From Roseiarcus sp963775575 (GTDB lineage Bacteria; Pseudomonadota; Alphaproteobacteria; Rhizobiales; Beijerinckiaceae), in the NCBI GenBank assembly GCA_963775575.1, contig CAVZJG010000004.1:248001-312000 (forward strand): 64,000 bases of DNA, read 5' to 3'. The position numbers and the translations under genes were made by a program. The first letter of the stretch is position 1. Each line of letters opens with the position of its first letter. The notes below the pieces were generated by a model. It saw only the letters and a program-made list of their open reading frames with translations. It was not told the origin of the DNA and did not search any database. Positions 41,540 through 49,783 of this stretch are shown piece after piece.

Positions 41540-41944
41540 ATGTCACAACAAGCGATGCGCGTATTTTCGACTGAGTTCAAGGAAGGCGCGGTTCTCCGAC
41601 TCGAGGGCGGGGAGCGGCTGGCGGCGGTTGCGGACGAACTGAAGATCAGGCGTAAGCTTCTCTACGAATGGCGCGCCGCCTATCGGGCGATGGGCGTGGC
41701 GGGCCTCAATCGGAAGCGCGGACCCAAGAAGGGGTTTTCGGGCGCCCGCGCCAGTTCGGACGCCGCGCCGGCGCCGGACGCGCCGACCGAACTGGCGCGG
41801 GCGAAGGCGAGGATCGCCGAGCTGGAGCGCAAGATCGGCAAGCAGCAGATGGACATCGATTTTTTTCGCGAAGCCTTGCGGCTCATCGACGCGCTGGAGG
41901 CCAAAACCAGCGCGACGTCCTCTATGCGGTCATCGAAACGATGA
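41540..41944 (+). CDS. IS3-family transposase OrfA
   Basis: A 134-residue DNA-binding subunit. The helix-turn-helix of the transposase 8 type reads FSTEFKEGAVLRLEGGERLA then DELKIRRKLLYEWRAAYRAMG, followed by a leucine-rich coil (ELARAKARIAELERKIGKQQMDIDFF) for multimerisation. The ribosome site ggagg lies directly before ATG 41540. Its stop overlaps the OrfB ATG by ATGA at 41941-41944. A -1 shift near an A-rich stretch (ccaaaac, about 41900) could also fuse it to OrfB, as in other IS3 elements. Confidence 0.9.
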   Translation: MSQQAMRVFSTEFKEGAVLRLEGGERLAAVADELKIRRKLLYEWRAAYRAMGVAGLNRKRGPKKGFSGARASSDAAPAPDAPTELARAKARIAELERKIGKQQMDIDFFREALRLIDALEAKTSATSSMRSSKR

Positions 41945-42798
41945 GCGCCCCCGAGACGCAAGGCTGCCCCTCGATCGACCATTTGTGCGCGCTGGCGAAA
42001 GTGTCCCGCGCCGGCTTCTATCGCTTTGGCGAGGTTCGCCGCCCCGAACGGGCGGAAGCGGACTTGCGCGACAAAATCCAGACCATCGCGCTGAAGAACC
42101 GCTTTTATGGCTATCGCAGAATCGGCCAGGAACTGTGGCGGCTCCACGGCTTGCAGATCAACCACAAGCGCCTGCGCCGGCTGATGCGCGAGGACAATCT
42201 CCTCTGCCTGCGCAGCAAGCCCTTCGTCCCCTACACGACGAACTCCCGCCACGAATTTCCCATCGTGCCCAACCTCACGCGCGGGCTCGTTCCCACCGGC
42301 CTCGATCAGATCTGGGCGGCCGACATCACTTACGTGCGTCTGGCCGGGCAATTCGTCTATCTGGCCGTGGTCCTCGACGCCTTCTCGCGCAGGATAGTGG
42401 GCTGGGCGCTCGCCGACCATCTCGAAGCGAGCTTAAGCGTCGAAGCGCTCGACATGGCCTTGGCCGCCAGGAACCCTGCGCCCGGCCTGATCCATCACTC
42501 GGACCGGGGCGTGCAATATGCGTGCGCCGCCTACGCCGAACGATTGGAGGCGCGCGGTCTGCGCGTCAGCATGAGCCGCGCCGGCAATCCCTACGACAAC
42601 GCCAAAGCCGAGCGCTTCATGCGAACCCTCAAAGACGAGGAGGTCAACGGCAAAACCTACGCCTCGCTCCAAGACGCCCGCCAAAGCATCGGCGCCTTCC
42701 TCGAAACCATCTATAACTGCGGCCGGCTCCACTCCGCCCTCGGATATAAACCTCCGGTTGAGTTCGAGGACGAACTCCGCCAACTCGAAACTGTCTGA
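41941..42798 (+). CDS. IS3-family transposase OrfB (DDE integrase)
   Basis: A 285-residue rve-fold transposase. The HTH_21 region, FYGYRRIGQELWRLHGLQINHKRLRRLM, precedes the catalytic core: first Asp in DQIWAADITYVRL, second Asp in LIHHSDRGVQY, Glu in NAKAERFMRTLKDEEV and the ending RLHSALGYKPPVEFE. All three catalytic residues are present and the frame is intact, so the element may still move. The open frame extends upstream within OrfA in the -1 phase, so a fused OrfAB product is possible. Confidence 0.92.
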   Translation: MSAPETQGCPSIDHLCALAKVSRAGFYRFGEVRRPERAEADLRDKIQTIALKNRFYGYRRIGQELWRLHGLQINHKRLRRLMREDNLLCLRSKPFVPYTTNSRHEFPIVPNLTRGLVPTGLDQIWAADITYVRLAGQFVYLAVVLDAFSRRIVGWALADHLEASLSVEALDMALAARNPAPGLIHHSDRGVQYACAAYAERLEARGLRVSMSRAGNPYDNAKAERFMRTLKDEEVNGKTYASLQDARQSIGAFLETIYNCGRLHSALGYKPPVEFEDELRQLETV

Positions 42799-42858
42799 AA
42801 TGACGAAACCAAAGACCTGTCACTCAAATTATTTGTCTCAGACAAGGGGCGCAGTTCA

Positions 42859-43010
42859 GTATCATGTCCCCGTAACGCCCCCGTAACGCCCGCGACGGCG
42901 GCACCGGCGCCATTGCAACTTCGGCGCGGTGGGTCGGGGGGCTGAGAAGACCGCTCGCAGAGGCGGCGCGCGTTAAGTGCATTTAGTACGGCGTCGCCGT
43001 AATTTAATTC
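42859..43010. repeat. Element-end-like repeats shared with the ankyrin locus
   Basis: 42859-42880 is a 22-bp exact inverted match of 60967-60988 (contains CATGTCCCCGTAACGCCC); an extra CCCGTAACGCC copy follows it. At 42974, cgttaagtgcatttagtacg and the palindrome tacggcgtcgccgta resemble gttaagtgcaccggcgccgt at 25053 and gttaagtgcactgtcacggt at 59465. The stretch looks like the two ends of one mobile repeat brought together, probably remnants of a transposon-like unit. Confidence 0.55.
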
Positions 43011-43130
43011 GTAATTCTAGCCGTTCCGCGAAGACGCTTGGCAGCGTCACTTTGGGCGAGGTCTGACACGTCCTCTTACGACCGCTGATGTGCTAACGGA
43101 AAGCAGCGTCCACGCGCGCGCGGGGCCACT

Positions 43131-43400
43131 TCACTTTACGTACACGGCCTCCGCCGGAACCCATAGGCAGTCGGCCTCGCCCTTAAGGCGGAAACACATG
43201 ATACTACCGGTACTCGTGGGGTCGCTGCTAAAGTCCTCCACGAAGCCGTGCGTCCCTTTGTCTAGGTATCGGCAATTGTCTTTGGCGAAACTTGACGCTG
43301 CGTCGTAATCGCCTTCCTGCATGAGCTGCCGCGCTCTTACATAAAGTTCTTTGGTGCGGCATGCTCGCACCTGCCACTCGAGCGTGCCCTGCGCTGCCAT
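43131..43400 (-). CDS. Small hypothetical protein
   Basis: An 89-residue protein, MAAQGTLEWQVRACRTKELY..., with a helical middle (RARQLMQEGDYDAASSFAKDNC), then GFVEDFSSDPTSTGSIMCFR and the ending DCLWVPAEAVYVK. There is no signal peptide in this frame, although four Cys suggest an oxidising compartment, so the true start may lie elsewhere. The family is not known. It follows the 43425 gene on the same strand after 24 bp. The ribosome site is poor, so the start is uncertain. Confidence 0.45.
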   Translation of the reverse strand: MAAQGTLEWQVRACRTKELYVRARQLMQEGDYDAASSFAKDNCRYLDKGTHGFVEDFSSDPTSTGSIMCFRLKGEADCLWVPAEAVYVK

Positions 43401-43424
43401 ATAGGTGGCAGCAGTCGGAACCGC

Positions 43425-43811
43425 TCAATTCAGCGGCGACAAGCCGGCGGCGGCGCGCAGATCGTTCATCCGCTTGCCGGCGTCTTCGTACGATTGCACA
43501 AAACCCAGTATGCCGCCACAGATGGTGTGCTGAGCGGGTAGGTCGGAAATTGGGCGGTGCTGTTCGGCGGCCAGACGTGCCGACCAACGGATTATGTAAT
43601 AGGCACCGACTTTCTGCGCCGGCGTCGTAAAGCAGCCGTCTCGCTCCATCAATCGCCCGATCACGTTGGCAGTGGCTGCGTCTCCTTTGGCTGCCAACAT
43701 GTTTGTCCTGTAATTAGCGTACCAGGTGGCGTCGAACGCATCTTCAGTCAGCGACTGCGCCATCGCGGCGACGGGAAAAAACATGAACGCAAGCGCGACA
43801 GAGTGTCTTAT
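43425..43811 (-). CDS. Small exported protein with possible non-standard start
   Basis: A mature-like region, QSLTEDAFDATWYANYRTNM..., ending AAAGLSPLN, follows a signal sequence. From the first ATG (43784) the signal is too short (FFPVAAMAQS), but nine codons upstream the frame begins ATA at 43809-43811, giving IRHSVALAFMFFPVAAMAQS. A textbook AGGAG (complement of 43819-43823) lies seven bases before that ATA. So translation probably starts at AUA, or an ATG was mutated. About 119 to 128 residues; family unknown; one pair of Cys. It is in the accessory block between the IS3 element and the Sel1 gene. Confidence 0.55.
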   Translation of the reverse strand: MRHSVALAFMFFPVAAMAQSLTEDAFDATWYANYRTNMLAAKGDAATANVIGRLMERDGCFTTPAQKVGAYYIIRWSARLAAEQHRPISDLPAQHTICGGILGFVQSYEDAGKRMNDLRAAAGLSPLN

Positions 43812-43927
43812 CTCAGGTCTCCTCTCGACCCCGTGGTCTCTCGAATGTGGTCCAGCTCACCTCAACCCATCTTCCCAGCAGGCTTACGACTTTGCTCGAT
43901 CGAGTTGCCCGTGAACACAATAATTAT

Positions 43928-46111
43928 TCAGAATTTCTGAGTTGGTGTCGAGGTAAGCAATTGGTCGTGGTCCATTTTTGCCTTTGTATTGTTTCGAATT
44001 ACGCCATCGTCGATGAGCTCGAGGGAATAAAGGTTAAAGTTAACCGGGCAATTAATCGATGATGCCTGTCCTGGGGCAAGACTTGATAACATGTTAGCAG
44101 GAATAAGCGCAAGATGTTTGTCTGAATCGAGATGTCCTTCGGCTGATGGTCCGAGTGTATGAAGTATCCATGGGAACTGAACTATCCCAAATTGTTGCGC
44201 CACATCAGCGGCAACCGCTGGTCCTTGCTTCGGATCGCAAAACTCTAATAATATAATGGCTATTACACGGGGGTTCAAATACTCTGCCAGGATAGCTGTC
44301 ATCTCGCCGGAAGGACAATGATAAGTAATTGTATTATCATTAACCTGTTGCTGAGTGCAATTTCGCGCTTCACTGATAGACTCGATCGTTACGCCCGTCG
44401 TAAATCCGGCAATATCCTGCTTATTGTTAACAGTGGCCCTAAGATGTTGCGCCCTTTCGGATTCCAATTTCTGCTGTTCGATTAGCTGTTGCCGCGCGAT
44501 CTTCTCCTTTTCCTGCTGCCAGTAGACATTCTCCTGGTCTGCTGCGTACCACTCCTCTCCCTTGAACGTATATTTGACGCCGGGTGGCATTAATCCCCAT
44601 CTCCGCAGCGATTCACGATTTTCCAGCGACAGAAATCGACAGATTCCGTTACAATTCTGGTTCGTTCCCTCGACTATAATAATTCTACTCCGACCGGGAT
44701 TGCCGTTGCACTTGGCGTAAAGTAGATTTACGCTAAATGCGCCAAATGTTTCTAACGCTTCTCTGGTGGAGACCCATGCATCATCGACAGAATTTGAGTC
44801 TATTCGGAGAATGCTTTGGTCTCCGAAGCCCTCGTGGCAAAGAAATTGAGTGACTTTGACTTTCGAAAAATCATTTGGGGAAGGCGCCGCCACCGCGTTC
44901 TTTGTGGCTTCATCGGCGGTAAGCTGCGCCAGAGCCGCCTTCGCGGCCGTAAGCCCCTGATCAGCAGCCTTGCGATACCATTTCAACGCCTCGGCATCGT
45001 CTTTCGGCATACCGCGACCTTCAGCGTAATCCACGCCGAGAAAATACTGCGCGAAGGCGTAGCCTTGATCGGCGGCTTTGCGATGCCATTTCGCTGCCTC
45101 AGTAGTATCCTTGGCGGCCCCCGCGTCGCCACTCCCGTAAATTTGTCCGAGATTGAACTGCGCTTCAGCGTTGCCCTGGTCAGCGGCCTTGCGATACCAT
45201 TTCAACGCCTCGGCACCGTTCTTAGTAACACCACTGCCGGTTAGATACAAAAATCCGAGGCTGTTCTGCGCCAGAACGTCGCCCTGATCGGCAGCCTTTC
45301 GATACCACTTGAGTGCCTCTGCGCCGTCCGCCGCTATGCCCCAACCGTGCTCATTCATTTCTCCGACAAGCTCCTGAGCGTTTGGGTCGCCTTGGTCAGC
45401 AAGCGGCTGCAGAAGCTGAAGTGCCGTTGGATAGTCTTTTCGCTTCAGTGCGGCCGATCCGTCGGCTAACGCTTTGGGCGTTGCCGCTGGAAGTGGTGCG
45501 GGTGGGGGCGCGGTCGCTGCAGAGGCTGGGGTTGCTGGGAAATTCGCGCCGCCAAAATATTGAATACGGCTCTGCATCGCCTGGAGCATGCACCCCTTCG
45601 CGCCGGCTAACTCCTCAATCGACGCGTTTTCCTTACCGCTGAGCTCGCATCGCGTGTTCCGCACGTGTATCCAGTGAACCTGGTCCTTGATCGCCGCGCT
45701 CTTTTCCGCCCCTTCCAGCCGCGCGAGGGAGGCGTGAAACGCCTTGCCGAGGTCGGCGTCGGCCTTCGAAAGCTCTGCATCGCTGCAAATGAGCCGCGCC
45801 GCGCCGCTCTTCGCCGTTGAGCAGTCGAAACTTGGGGCAGGAGGTGCCGCAGCGACGGCCCCCGGTTGCTGATTGGTTGGAGCCGCGGCAGGCGCCGGAG
45901 CGGTCGCTGCGGAAGCGGGCTGCGCCGCCATGTCGGCGCGGCATCCACTCAGAAACTGCGTCCAGGTGACGTCGCCCGTTGTCCCCGCCGCCTTGGCGGC
46001 CTGCCATTTGTCACCGCATTGCTTCATCACCGAAGGCGCGGGCTCTTGAGCGGAAGCCGCAACAATCGAGGCGAACCCAACCATCAAAGCAAAAAGCGGA
46101 AGGCGGAGCAT
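43928..46111 (-). CDS. Exported Sel1-repeat protein with LprI-like domain
   Basis: A 727-residue protein. A signal peptide (MLRLPLFALMVGFASIVAASA) is followed by a Cys-containing segment (KQCGDKWQAAK...WTQFLSGC) typical of PsiF-like proteins, an Ala/Pro linker, and a DUF1311/LprI-type domain (FDCSTAKSGAARLICSDAEL). Then come at least four Sel1 TPR-like repeats at about 255-400 (EALKWYRKAADQGDVLAQNS, GSGVTKNG), and a C-terminal half of about 300 residues, rich in charged residues with a coiled stretch (WQQEKEKIARQQLIEQQKLE), that is not recognised. LprI-like domains inhibit lysozyme in some bacteria; Sel1 repeats bind proteins. ATG 46111 follows gagggggttg. GC falls toward the 3' end, which suggests mosaic origin. 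Confidence 0.8.
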   Translation of the reverse strand: MLRLPLFALMVGFASIVAASAQEPAPSVMKQCGDKWQAAKAAGTTGDVTWTQFLSGCRADMAAQPASAATAPAPAAAPTNQQPGAVAAAPPAPSFDCSTAKSGAARLICSDAELSKADADLGKAFHASLARLEGAEKSAAIKDQVHWIHVRNTRCELSGKENASIEELAGAKGCMLQAMQSRIQYFGGANFPATPASAATAPPPAPLPAATPKALADGSAALKRKDYPTALQLLQPLADQGDPNAQELVGEMNEHGWGIAADGAEALKWYRKAADQGDVLAQNSLGFLYLTGSGVTKNGAEALKWYRKAADQGNAEAQFNLGQIYGSGDAGAAKDTTEAAKWHRKAADQGYAFAQYFLGVDYAEGRGMPKDDAEALKWYRKAADQGLTAAKAALAQLTADEATKNAVAAPSPNDFSKVKVTQFLCHEGFGDQSILRIDSNSVDDAWVSTREALETFGAFSVNLLYAKCNGNPGRSRIIIVEGTNQNCNGICRFLSLENRESLRRWGLMPPGVKYTFKGEEWYAADQENVYWQQEKEKIARQQLIEQQKLESERAQHLRATVNNKQDIAGFTTGVTIESISEARNCTQQQVNDNTITYHCPSGEMTAILAEYLNPRVIAIILLEFCDPKQGPAVAADVAQQFGIVQFPWILHTLGPSAEGHLDSDKHLALIPANMLSSLAPGQASSINCPVNFNLYSLELIDDGVIRNNTKAKMDHDQLLTSTPTQKF

Positions 46112-46268
46112 CTCAACCCCCTCGACGCTTGAGCGATCCGTTAAGCTTGTCACGGATTTTGCCGTTTGAACATCGTTTTCACGACAACTTCGCCACGGCG
46201 CACGCGGCCTTCGCCGGTGCCGAAAGGATCGCGCTCGAACTCGGCAAGCCCGCCCCGCGCCCTGCGCC

Positions 46269-47453
46269 TCACGCCGCATAGAGCCAGTCGTAGCGGTCGA
46301 GCAGGCGACGCGGGCCGAGCACGCCCATCGCCACGTCGCGGGCGAAGGCGAGCGGGCCGCTGAGGTGGTAGATGCGGCCTTGGGCGAGCGCGTCGCGCTG
46401 GACGCGGCTCGCGCGCGCGACGCGATCGGCCGAATAGGCGGCGAGCGCGTTCGTGACGTCGTCGGCATCGTCCAGGCGCCGCGCCAGCGCGCCGGCGTCC
46501 TCGATCGCCTGCGCCGCCCCTTGGGCGAGAAACGGCGTCATCGGATGCGCGGCGTCGCCGATCAGCGCGACCCGCCCGCGGGAAAAGCAGGCGATCGGCG
46601 GGCGCACGTAGAGCGGCCAGGCGCGCCAGTCGACCGGGGCGGCGATCAGCGCGCGCGCGTCGCGCGACCAATCGGCGAACGCGCGGTCGAGCGCGGGGCG
46701 ATCGGCGAGGGCGTCCCAGGGGGGATCGCCGTCTTCGCCGCGCCACCCCGATTCGATCGCCGCCACCACATTGACGAGGCTTCCGCCGCGCACGGGATAA
46801 TGCACCAGGTGCGCCTTGGCGCCCAGGCGCAGCGTGACCTCGCCGGCGCTCCAGCGCGGCGCGATCCTTTGCGCATCGACCATGGCGCGGAACGCGACGC
46901 GGCCGGAGAACGTCGCGGCGTCGGCGGCGCCGAGGCCAATCCGTTCGCGCGTCAGCGAGCGCAGGCCGTCCGCCCCGATCAGAACGTCGCCGGCCCGGCT
47001 CGTCGCGACCGCGCCGCGCTCGAGGTCGACCGTGACGCCGTCGCCGTCGTCGATAACGCCGGCGACTTCGGTTCCCAGACGCAGCGCGACGTTGGGCAGG
47101 CGCGTCGCGGCTTCGGCGAGCGCGCGATGCAGATCGGCGCGGTGAATGACGAGATAGGGCGCGCCCCAGCGCCGCTCGGCGTCGCCGATCGGCAGCCGCG
47201 CGATCTCGCCGCCGTCGAGGCCGCGCAGCACGCGGATCGCCCGCGGCGCGACGGCGAGGCCGCGGACGGCTTCGAGGACGCCCAACCGCTTGAGAACGCG
47301 GGTGGCGTTGGGCCCGAGCTGCAGCCCGGCGCCGAACTCCGCCAGCGCCGGCTCGCGTTCGAAGATCTCGACCTCGAAACCCGCCCTGGCGAGCGCCAGC
47401 GCCGCGGTCAGTCCGCCAATCCCGGCGCCGGCGACGAGCGCGCGACGGGCCAT
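46269..47453 (-). CDS. FAD-dependent monooxygenase (salicylate hydroxylase-like)
   Basis: A 394-residue class A flavin monooxygenase. The FAD-binding GAGIGGLTAALALARAGFEV (residues 8-27), the middle GADGLRSLTRERIG with the DG motif, and VALIGDAAHPMTPFLAQGAAQAIEDA near 290 are diagnostic of the UbiH/salicylate-hydroxylase group. The aromatic or ubiquinone-precursor substrate cannot be assigned. It has a 4-bp gap to the zinc-finger gene upstream, suggesting one transcript. A similar C-terminal end lies displaced at 41316, so the tail of this gene may have been exchanged during an insertion. Confidence 0.9.
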   Translation of the reverse strand: MARRALVAGAGIGGLTAALALARAGFEVEIFEREPALAEFGAGLQLGPNATRVLKRLGVLEAVRGLAVAPRAIRVLRGLDGGEIARLPIGDAERRWGAPYLVIHRADLHRALAEAATRLPNVALRLGTEVAGVIDDGDGVTVDLERGAVATSRAGDVLIGADGLRSLTRERIGLGAADAATFSGRVAFRAMVDAQRIAPRWSAGEVTLRLGAKAHLVHYPVRGGSLVNVVAAIESGWRGEDGDPPWDALADRPALDRAFADWSRDARALIAAPVDWRAWPLYVRPPIACFSRGRVALIGDAAHPMTPFLAQGAAQAIEDAGALARRLDDADDVTNALAAYSADRVARASRVQRDALAQGRIYHLSGPLAFARDVAMGVLGPRRLLDRYDWLYAA

Positions 47454-47456
47454 GGC

Positions 47457-47696
47457 TCACGCCGCCTGATGAAATTCGCACTCGGCGGGAATGGCGTGGC
47501 CGCCGAGGGCCGGATCATAGACGAAGCGCGTCGAGCAATAGGAGCAGATCGCTTCCGATTCGCCGCCCATGTCGATGAAGATGTGCGGATGGTCGAACGG
47601 CGGCTTGGCCCCCATGCACATGAATTCCTTCACGCCGACCGTGATCGCGGCGACGCCGGGGTCGTTGTGAAAATGCGGGATGAGGCGATCCGCCAT
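47457..47696 (-). CDS. Zinc-finger domain protein (CHCC type)
   Basis: A 79-residue protein matching the zf-CHCC family, whose mitochondrial relative is the complex I subunit NDUFS6. Ligands are seen in HPHIFIDMG...AICSYCSTRFVYDP (His and two Cys), with an earlier Cys in EFMCMGAKPPF. In alphaproteobacteria such proteins are proposed to help complex I; the family link is known, the role here is inferred. ATG 47696 was chosen because the homologous start (MADRLIPHF) lies there. It lies between the ATP synthase operon and the monooxygenase gene on the same strand. Confidence 0.85.
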   Translation of the reverse strand: MADRLIPHFHNDPGVAAITVGVKEFMCMGAKPPFDHPHIFIDMGGESEAICSYCSTRFVYDPALGGHAIPAECEFHQAA

Positions 47697-47847
47697 TTCG
47701 AGCCCTCCTTCGTCGGCGCCGCGGGGAGGGAGCATAAAGCATGTCCGCTCGGCCAGGGAAAGCCCGGGCGTCGCGCGGGCCGCCGCCGCGAGCGACGCCT
47801 CGATCGCGTTCGCGGCGCGGTTCCTGCGGCAGGGCAGGGGCGGAGGC

Positions 47848-48246
47848 TCAGAACTTCATCGCGCCGCGGAGTTCGCGCAGGCGGTCGAGCTTTTCCTGGG
47901 CGAGGCGCTTCTGGTCGTCGGGGGCGTCGGCGAGGTCTTCTTCGGCGTTCTGGATTTCCTGGTCGAGGCGCGTCCGGTCGAGTTCGCTGGCGGGGATGGC
48001 GGTCTCCGCGAGCAGGATCAGGCCGTCGGAGCCGACGTCGGCGAAGCCGCCGCGCACGAAAATCCGCGTCCGCTTGCCGTGCGAGTCCTTGATGGCGACG
48101 ACGCCGGGGCGCAGCGACGCCATCACCGGCGCGTGGCCCGCGAGGACGACGAAATCGCCCTCGCTTCCCGGCACCAGAACCGATTCGGCCCGACCGCTGA
48201 ACATCAGCTTGTCCGGCGAAACGAGTTCGAAATGAAAGCTGGCCAT
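47848..48246 (-). CDS. atpC: F1-ATPase epsilon subunit
   Basis: A 132-residue epsilon chain of the F1 sector. The N-terminal beta sandwich reads FHFELVSPDKLMFSGRAESV, GSEGDFVVLAGHAPVMASL and VRGGFADV. The C-terminal helical hairpin (EIQNAEEDLADAPDDQKRLA...) can inhibit ATP hydrolysis. It is the last gene of the atpHAGDC run, 24 bp after atpD. The atpIBEF genes for F0 are elsewhere, as usual in alphaproteobacteria. Confidence 0.95.
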   Translation of the reverse strand: MASFHFELVSPDKLMFSGRAESVLVPGSEGDFVVLAGHAPVMASLRPGVVAIKDSHGKRTRIFVRGGFADVGSDGLILLAETAIPASELDRTRLDQEIQNAEEDLADAPDDQKRLAQEKLDRLRELRGAMKF

Positions 48247-48270
48247 GGCCGTCCTCGATTGCGCGGCGGC

Positions 48271-49725
48271 TTACGCCGCTTCCGCCGCGAGCTGCTTGGC
48301 CTTCTCGACCGCCTGCTCGATCGTGCCGACCATGAAGAAGGCGGCCTCGGGAAGATAGTCGTATTGACCGTCGAGGATGCCCTTGAATCCCTTGACCGTG
48401 TCTTCGATCTTCACCTGCACGCCCGGCGTGCCGGTGAACACCGCCGCGACGTCGAACGGCTGCGACAGGAAGCGTTCGATCTTGCGCGCGCGCGCGACGA
48501 TGAGCTTGTCCTCTTCCGACAATTCGTCCATGCCGAGAATGGCGATGATGTCCTGCAGCGCCTTGTAGCGCTGCAGCACCTGCTGCACGCGGCGCGCCAC
48601 GGCGTAGTGCTCCTCGCCCACCACCGCGGGCGTCAGCATGCGCGAGGTCGAATCGAGCGGATCGACCGCGGGGTAGATGCCCTTTTCGGTGATCGAGCGC
48701 GACAGCACGGTGGTTGCGTCGAGATGGGCGAACGAGGTCGCCGGCGCCGGGTCGGTCAGATCGTCGGCGGGCACGTAGATCGCCTGCACCGAAGTGATCG
48801 AGCCCTTGGTGGTGGTGGTGATGCGCTCCTGCAGCGCGCCCATGTCGGTGGCCAGCGTCGGCTGATAGCCGACCGCCGAGGGCATGCGGCCGAGCAGCGC
48901 CGAAACCTCCGAGCCCGCCTGGGTGAAGCGGAAAATGTTGTCGATGAAGAACAGCACGTCCTGACCCTGATCGCGGAAATACTCGGCGACGGTGACGCCG
49001 GAAAGCGCGACGCGCATGCGCGCGCCCGGCGGCTCGTTCATCTGGCCGAACACCAGCGCGCACTTCGATTGCACGTTGGGATCGGGGTTCTTGGGATCGG
49101 CGTTGACCTTCGAATCGATGAACTCGTGGTAGAGATCGTTGCCTTCGCGGGTGCGCTCGCCGACGCCGGCGAACACCGAATTGCCGCCGTGGGTCTTGGC
49201 GACGTTGTTGATCAGCTCCTGGATGAGCACGGTCTTGCCCACCCCCGCGCCGCCGAACAGGCCGATCTTGCCGCCCTTGGCATAGGGCGCGAGCAGGTCG
49301 ACGACCTTGATGCCGGTGACCAGAATCTGCGCTTCCGTCGATTGCTCGACATAAGAGGGCGTGGGTTGATGGATCGCGCGGCGTCCCTCCATTGGCACCG
49401 GGCCGGCTTCGTCTACGGGATCGCCGATGACGTTGATGATGCGCCCGAGCGTGCCGGCGCCGACCGGCACGGTGATCGGCCCGCCGGTGTCGGTCACGCT
49501 CTGGCCGCGCACCAGGCCCTCCGAAGTGTCCATCGCGACGCAACGCACCGAGTCTTCGCCCAGGTGCTGGGCGACTTCCAGAACCAGGCGCGAGCCTTGG
49601 TTGTCGGTCTCCAGCGCGTTGAGAATGGGCGGCAGATCGCCGTCGAACTTCACGTCGACGACGGCGCCGATCACCTGGGTGACGCGGCCGGTGGGGTTCG
49701 CGGCTTTCGCCGGTTCTTGCGCCAT
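48271..49725 (-). CDS. atpD: F1-ATPase beta subunit
   Basis: The catalytic subunit, 484 residues. Walker A GLFGGAGVGKTVLIQELI, the catalytic-Glu region VFAGVGERTREGNDLYHE, Walker B DVLFFIDNIFRF and the DELSEEDKL loop (DELSEED motif) are all present. ATG 49725 fits the usual start (MAQEPAKAANPTGRVTQVIG); the longer frame upstream belongs to the atpG-atpD spacer. It lies between atpG (58 bp) and atpC (24 bp). Confidence 0.97.
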   Translation of the reverse strand: MAQEPAKAANPTGRVTQVIGAVVDVKFDGDLPPILNALETDNQGSRLVLEVAQHLGEDSVRCVAMDTSEGLVRGQSVTDTGGPITVPVGAGTLGRIINVIGDPVDEAGPVPMEGRRAIHQPTPSYVEQSTEAQILVTGIKVVDLLAPYAKGGKIGLFGGAGVGKTVLIQELINNVAKTHGGNSVFAGVGERTREGNDLYHEFIDSKVNADPKNPDPNVQSKCALVFGQMNEPPGARMRVALSGVTVAEYFRDQGQDVLFFIDNIFRFTQAGSEVSALLGRMPSAVGYQPTLATDMGALQERITTTTKGSITSVQAIYVPADDLTDPAPATSFAHLDATTVLSRSITEKGIYPAVDPLDSTSRMLTPAVVGEEHYAVARRVQQVLQRYKALQDIIAILGMDELSEEDKLIVARARKIERFLSQPFDVAAVFTGTPGVQVKIEDTVKGFKGILDGQYDYLPEAAFFMVGTIEQAVEKAKQLAAEAA

Positions 49726-49783
49726 TTCTCGACGTCCTCGTTGCTTCAAGTCCTGGAAGATCGCTCGCGCGATCGGATCGGCT

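Larger units (their letters stand above)
41484..42854. mobile_element. IS3-family insertion sequence
   Basis: About 1.37 kb. The terminal inverted repeats start CTGCGCCCCT at 41484 and end with its complement AGGGGCGCAG at 42854. The arms (to 41520, and from 42818) share TGAGACA and ATTTGAGTGACA blocks, about 36 bp with some eight mismatches. Two overlapping frames, orfA and orfB, fill the element. No target-site duplication is evident (gtg at left, ttc at right), which suggests one flank was rearranged later. It separates the monooxygenase 3' fragment from repeat sequence that resumes at 42859. Confidence 0.88.

Noticed and set aside
41484..42854. Target-site duplication of the IS3 element
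   Set aside because: The 3-4 bases on either side (gtg and ttc) do not match, so no duplication is claimed.
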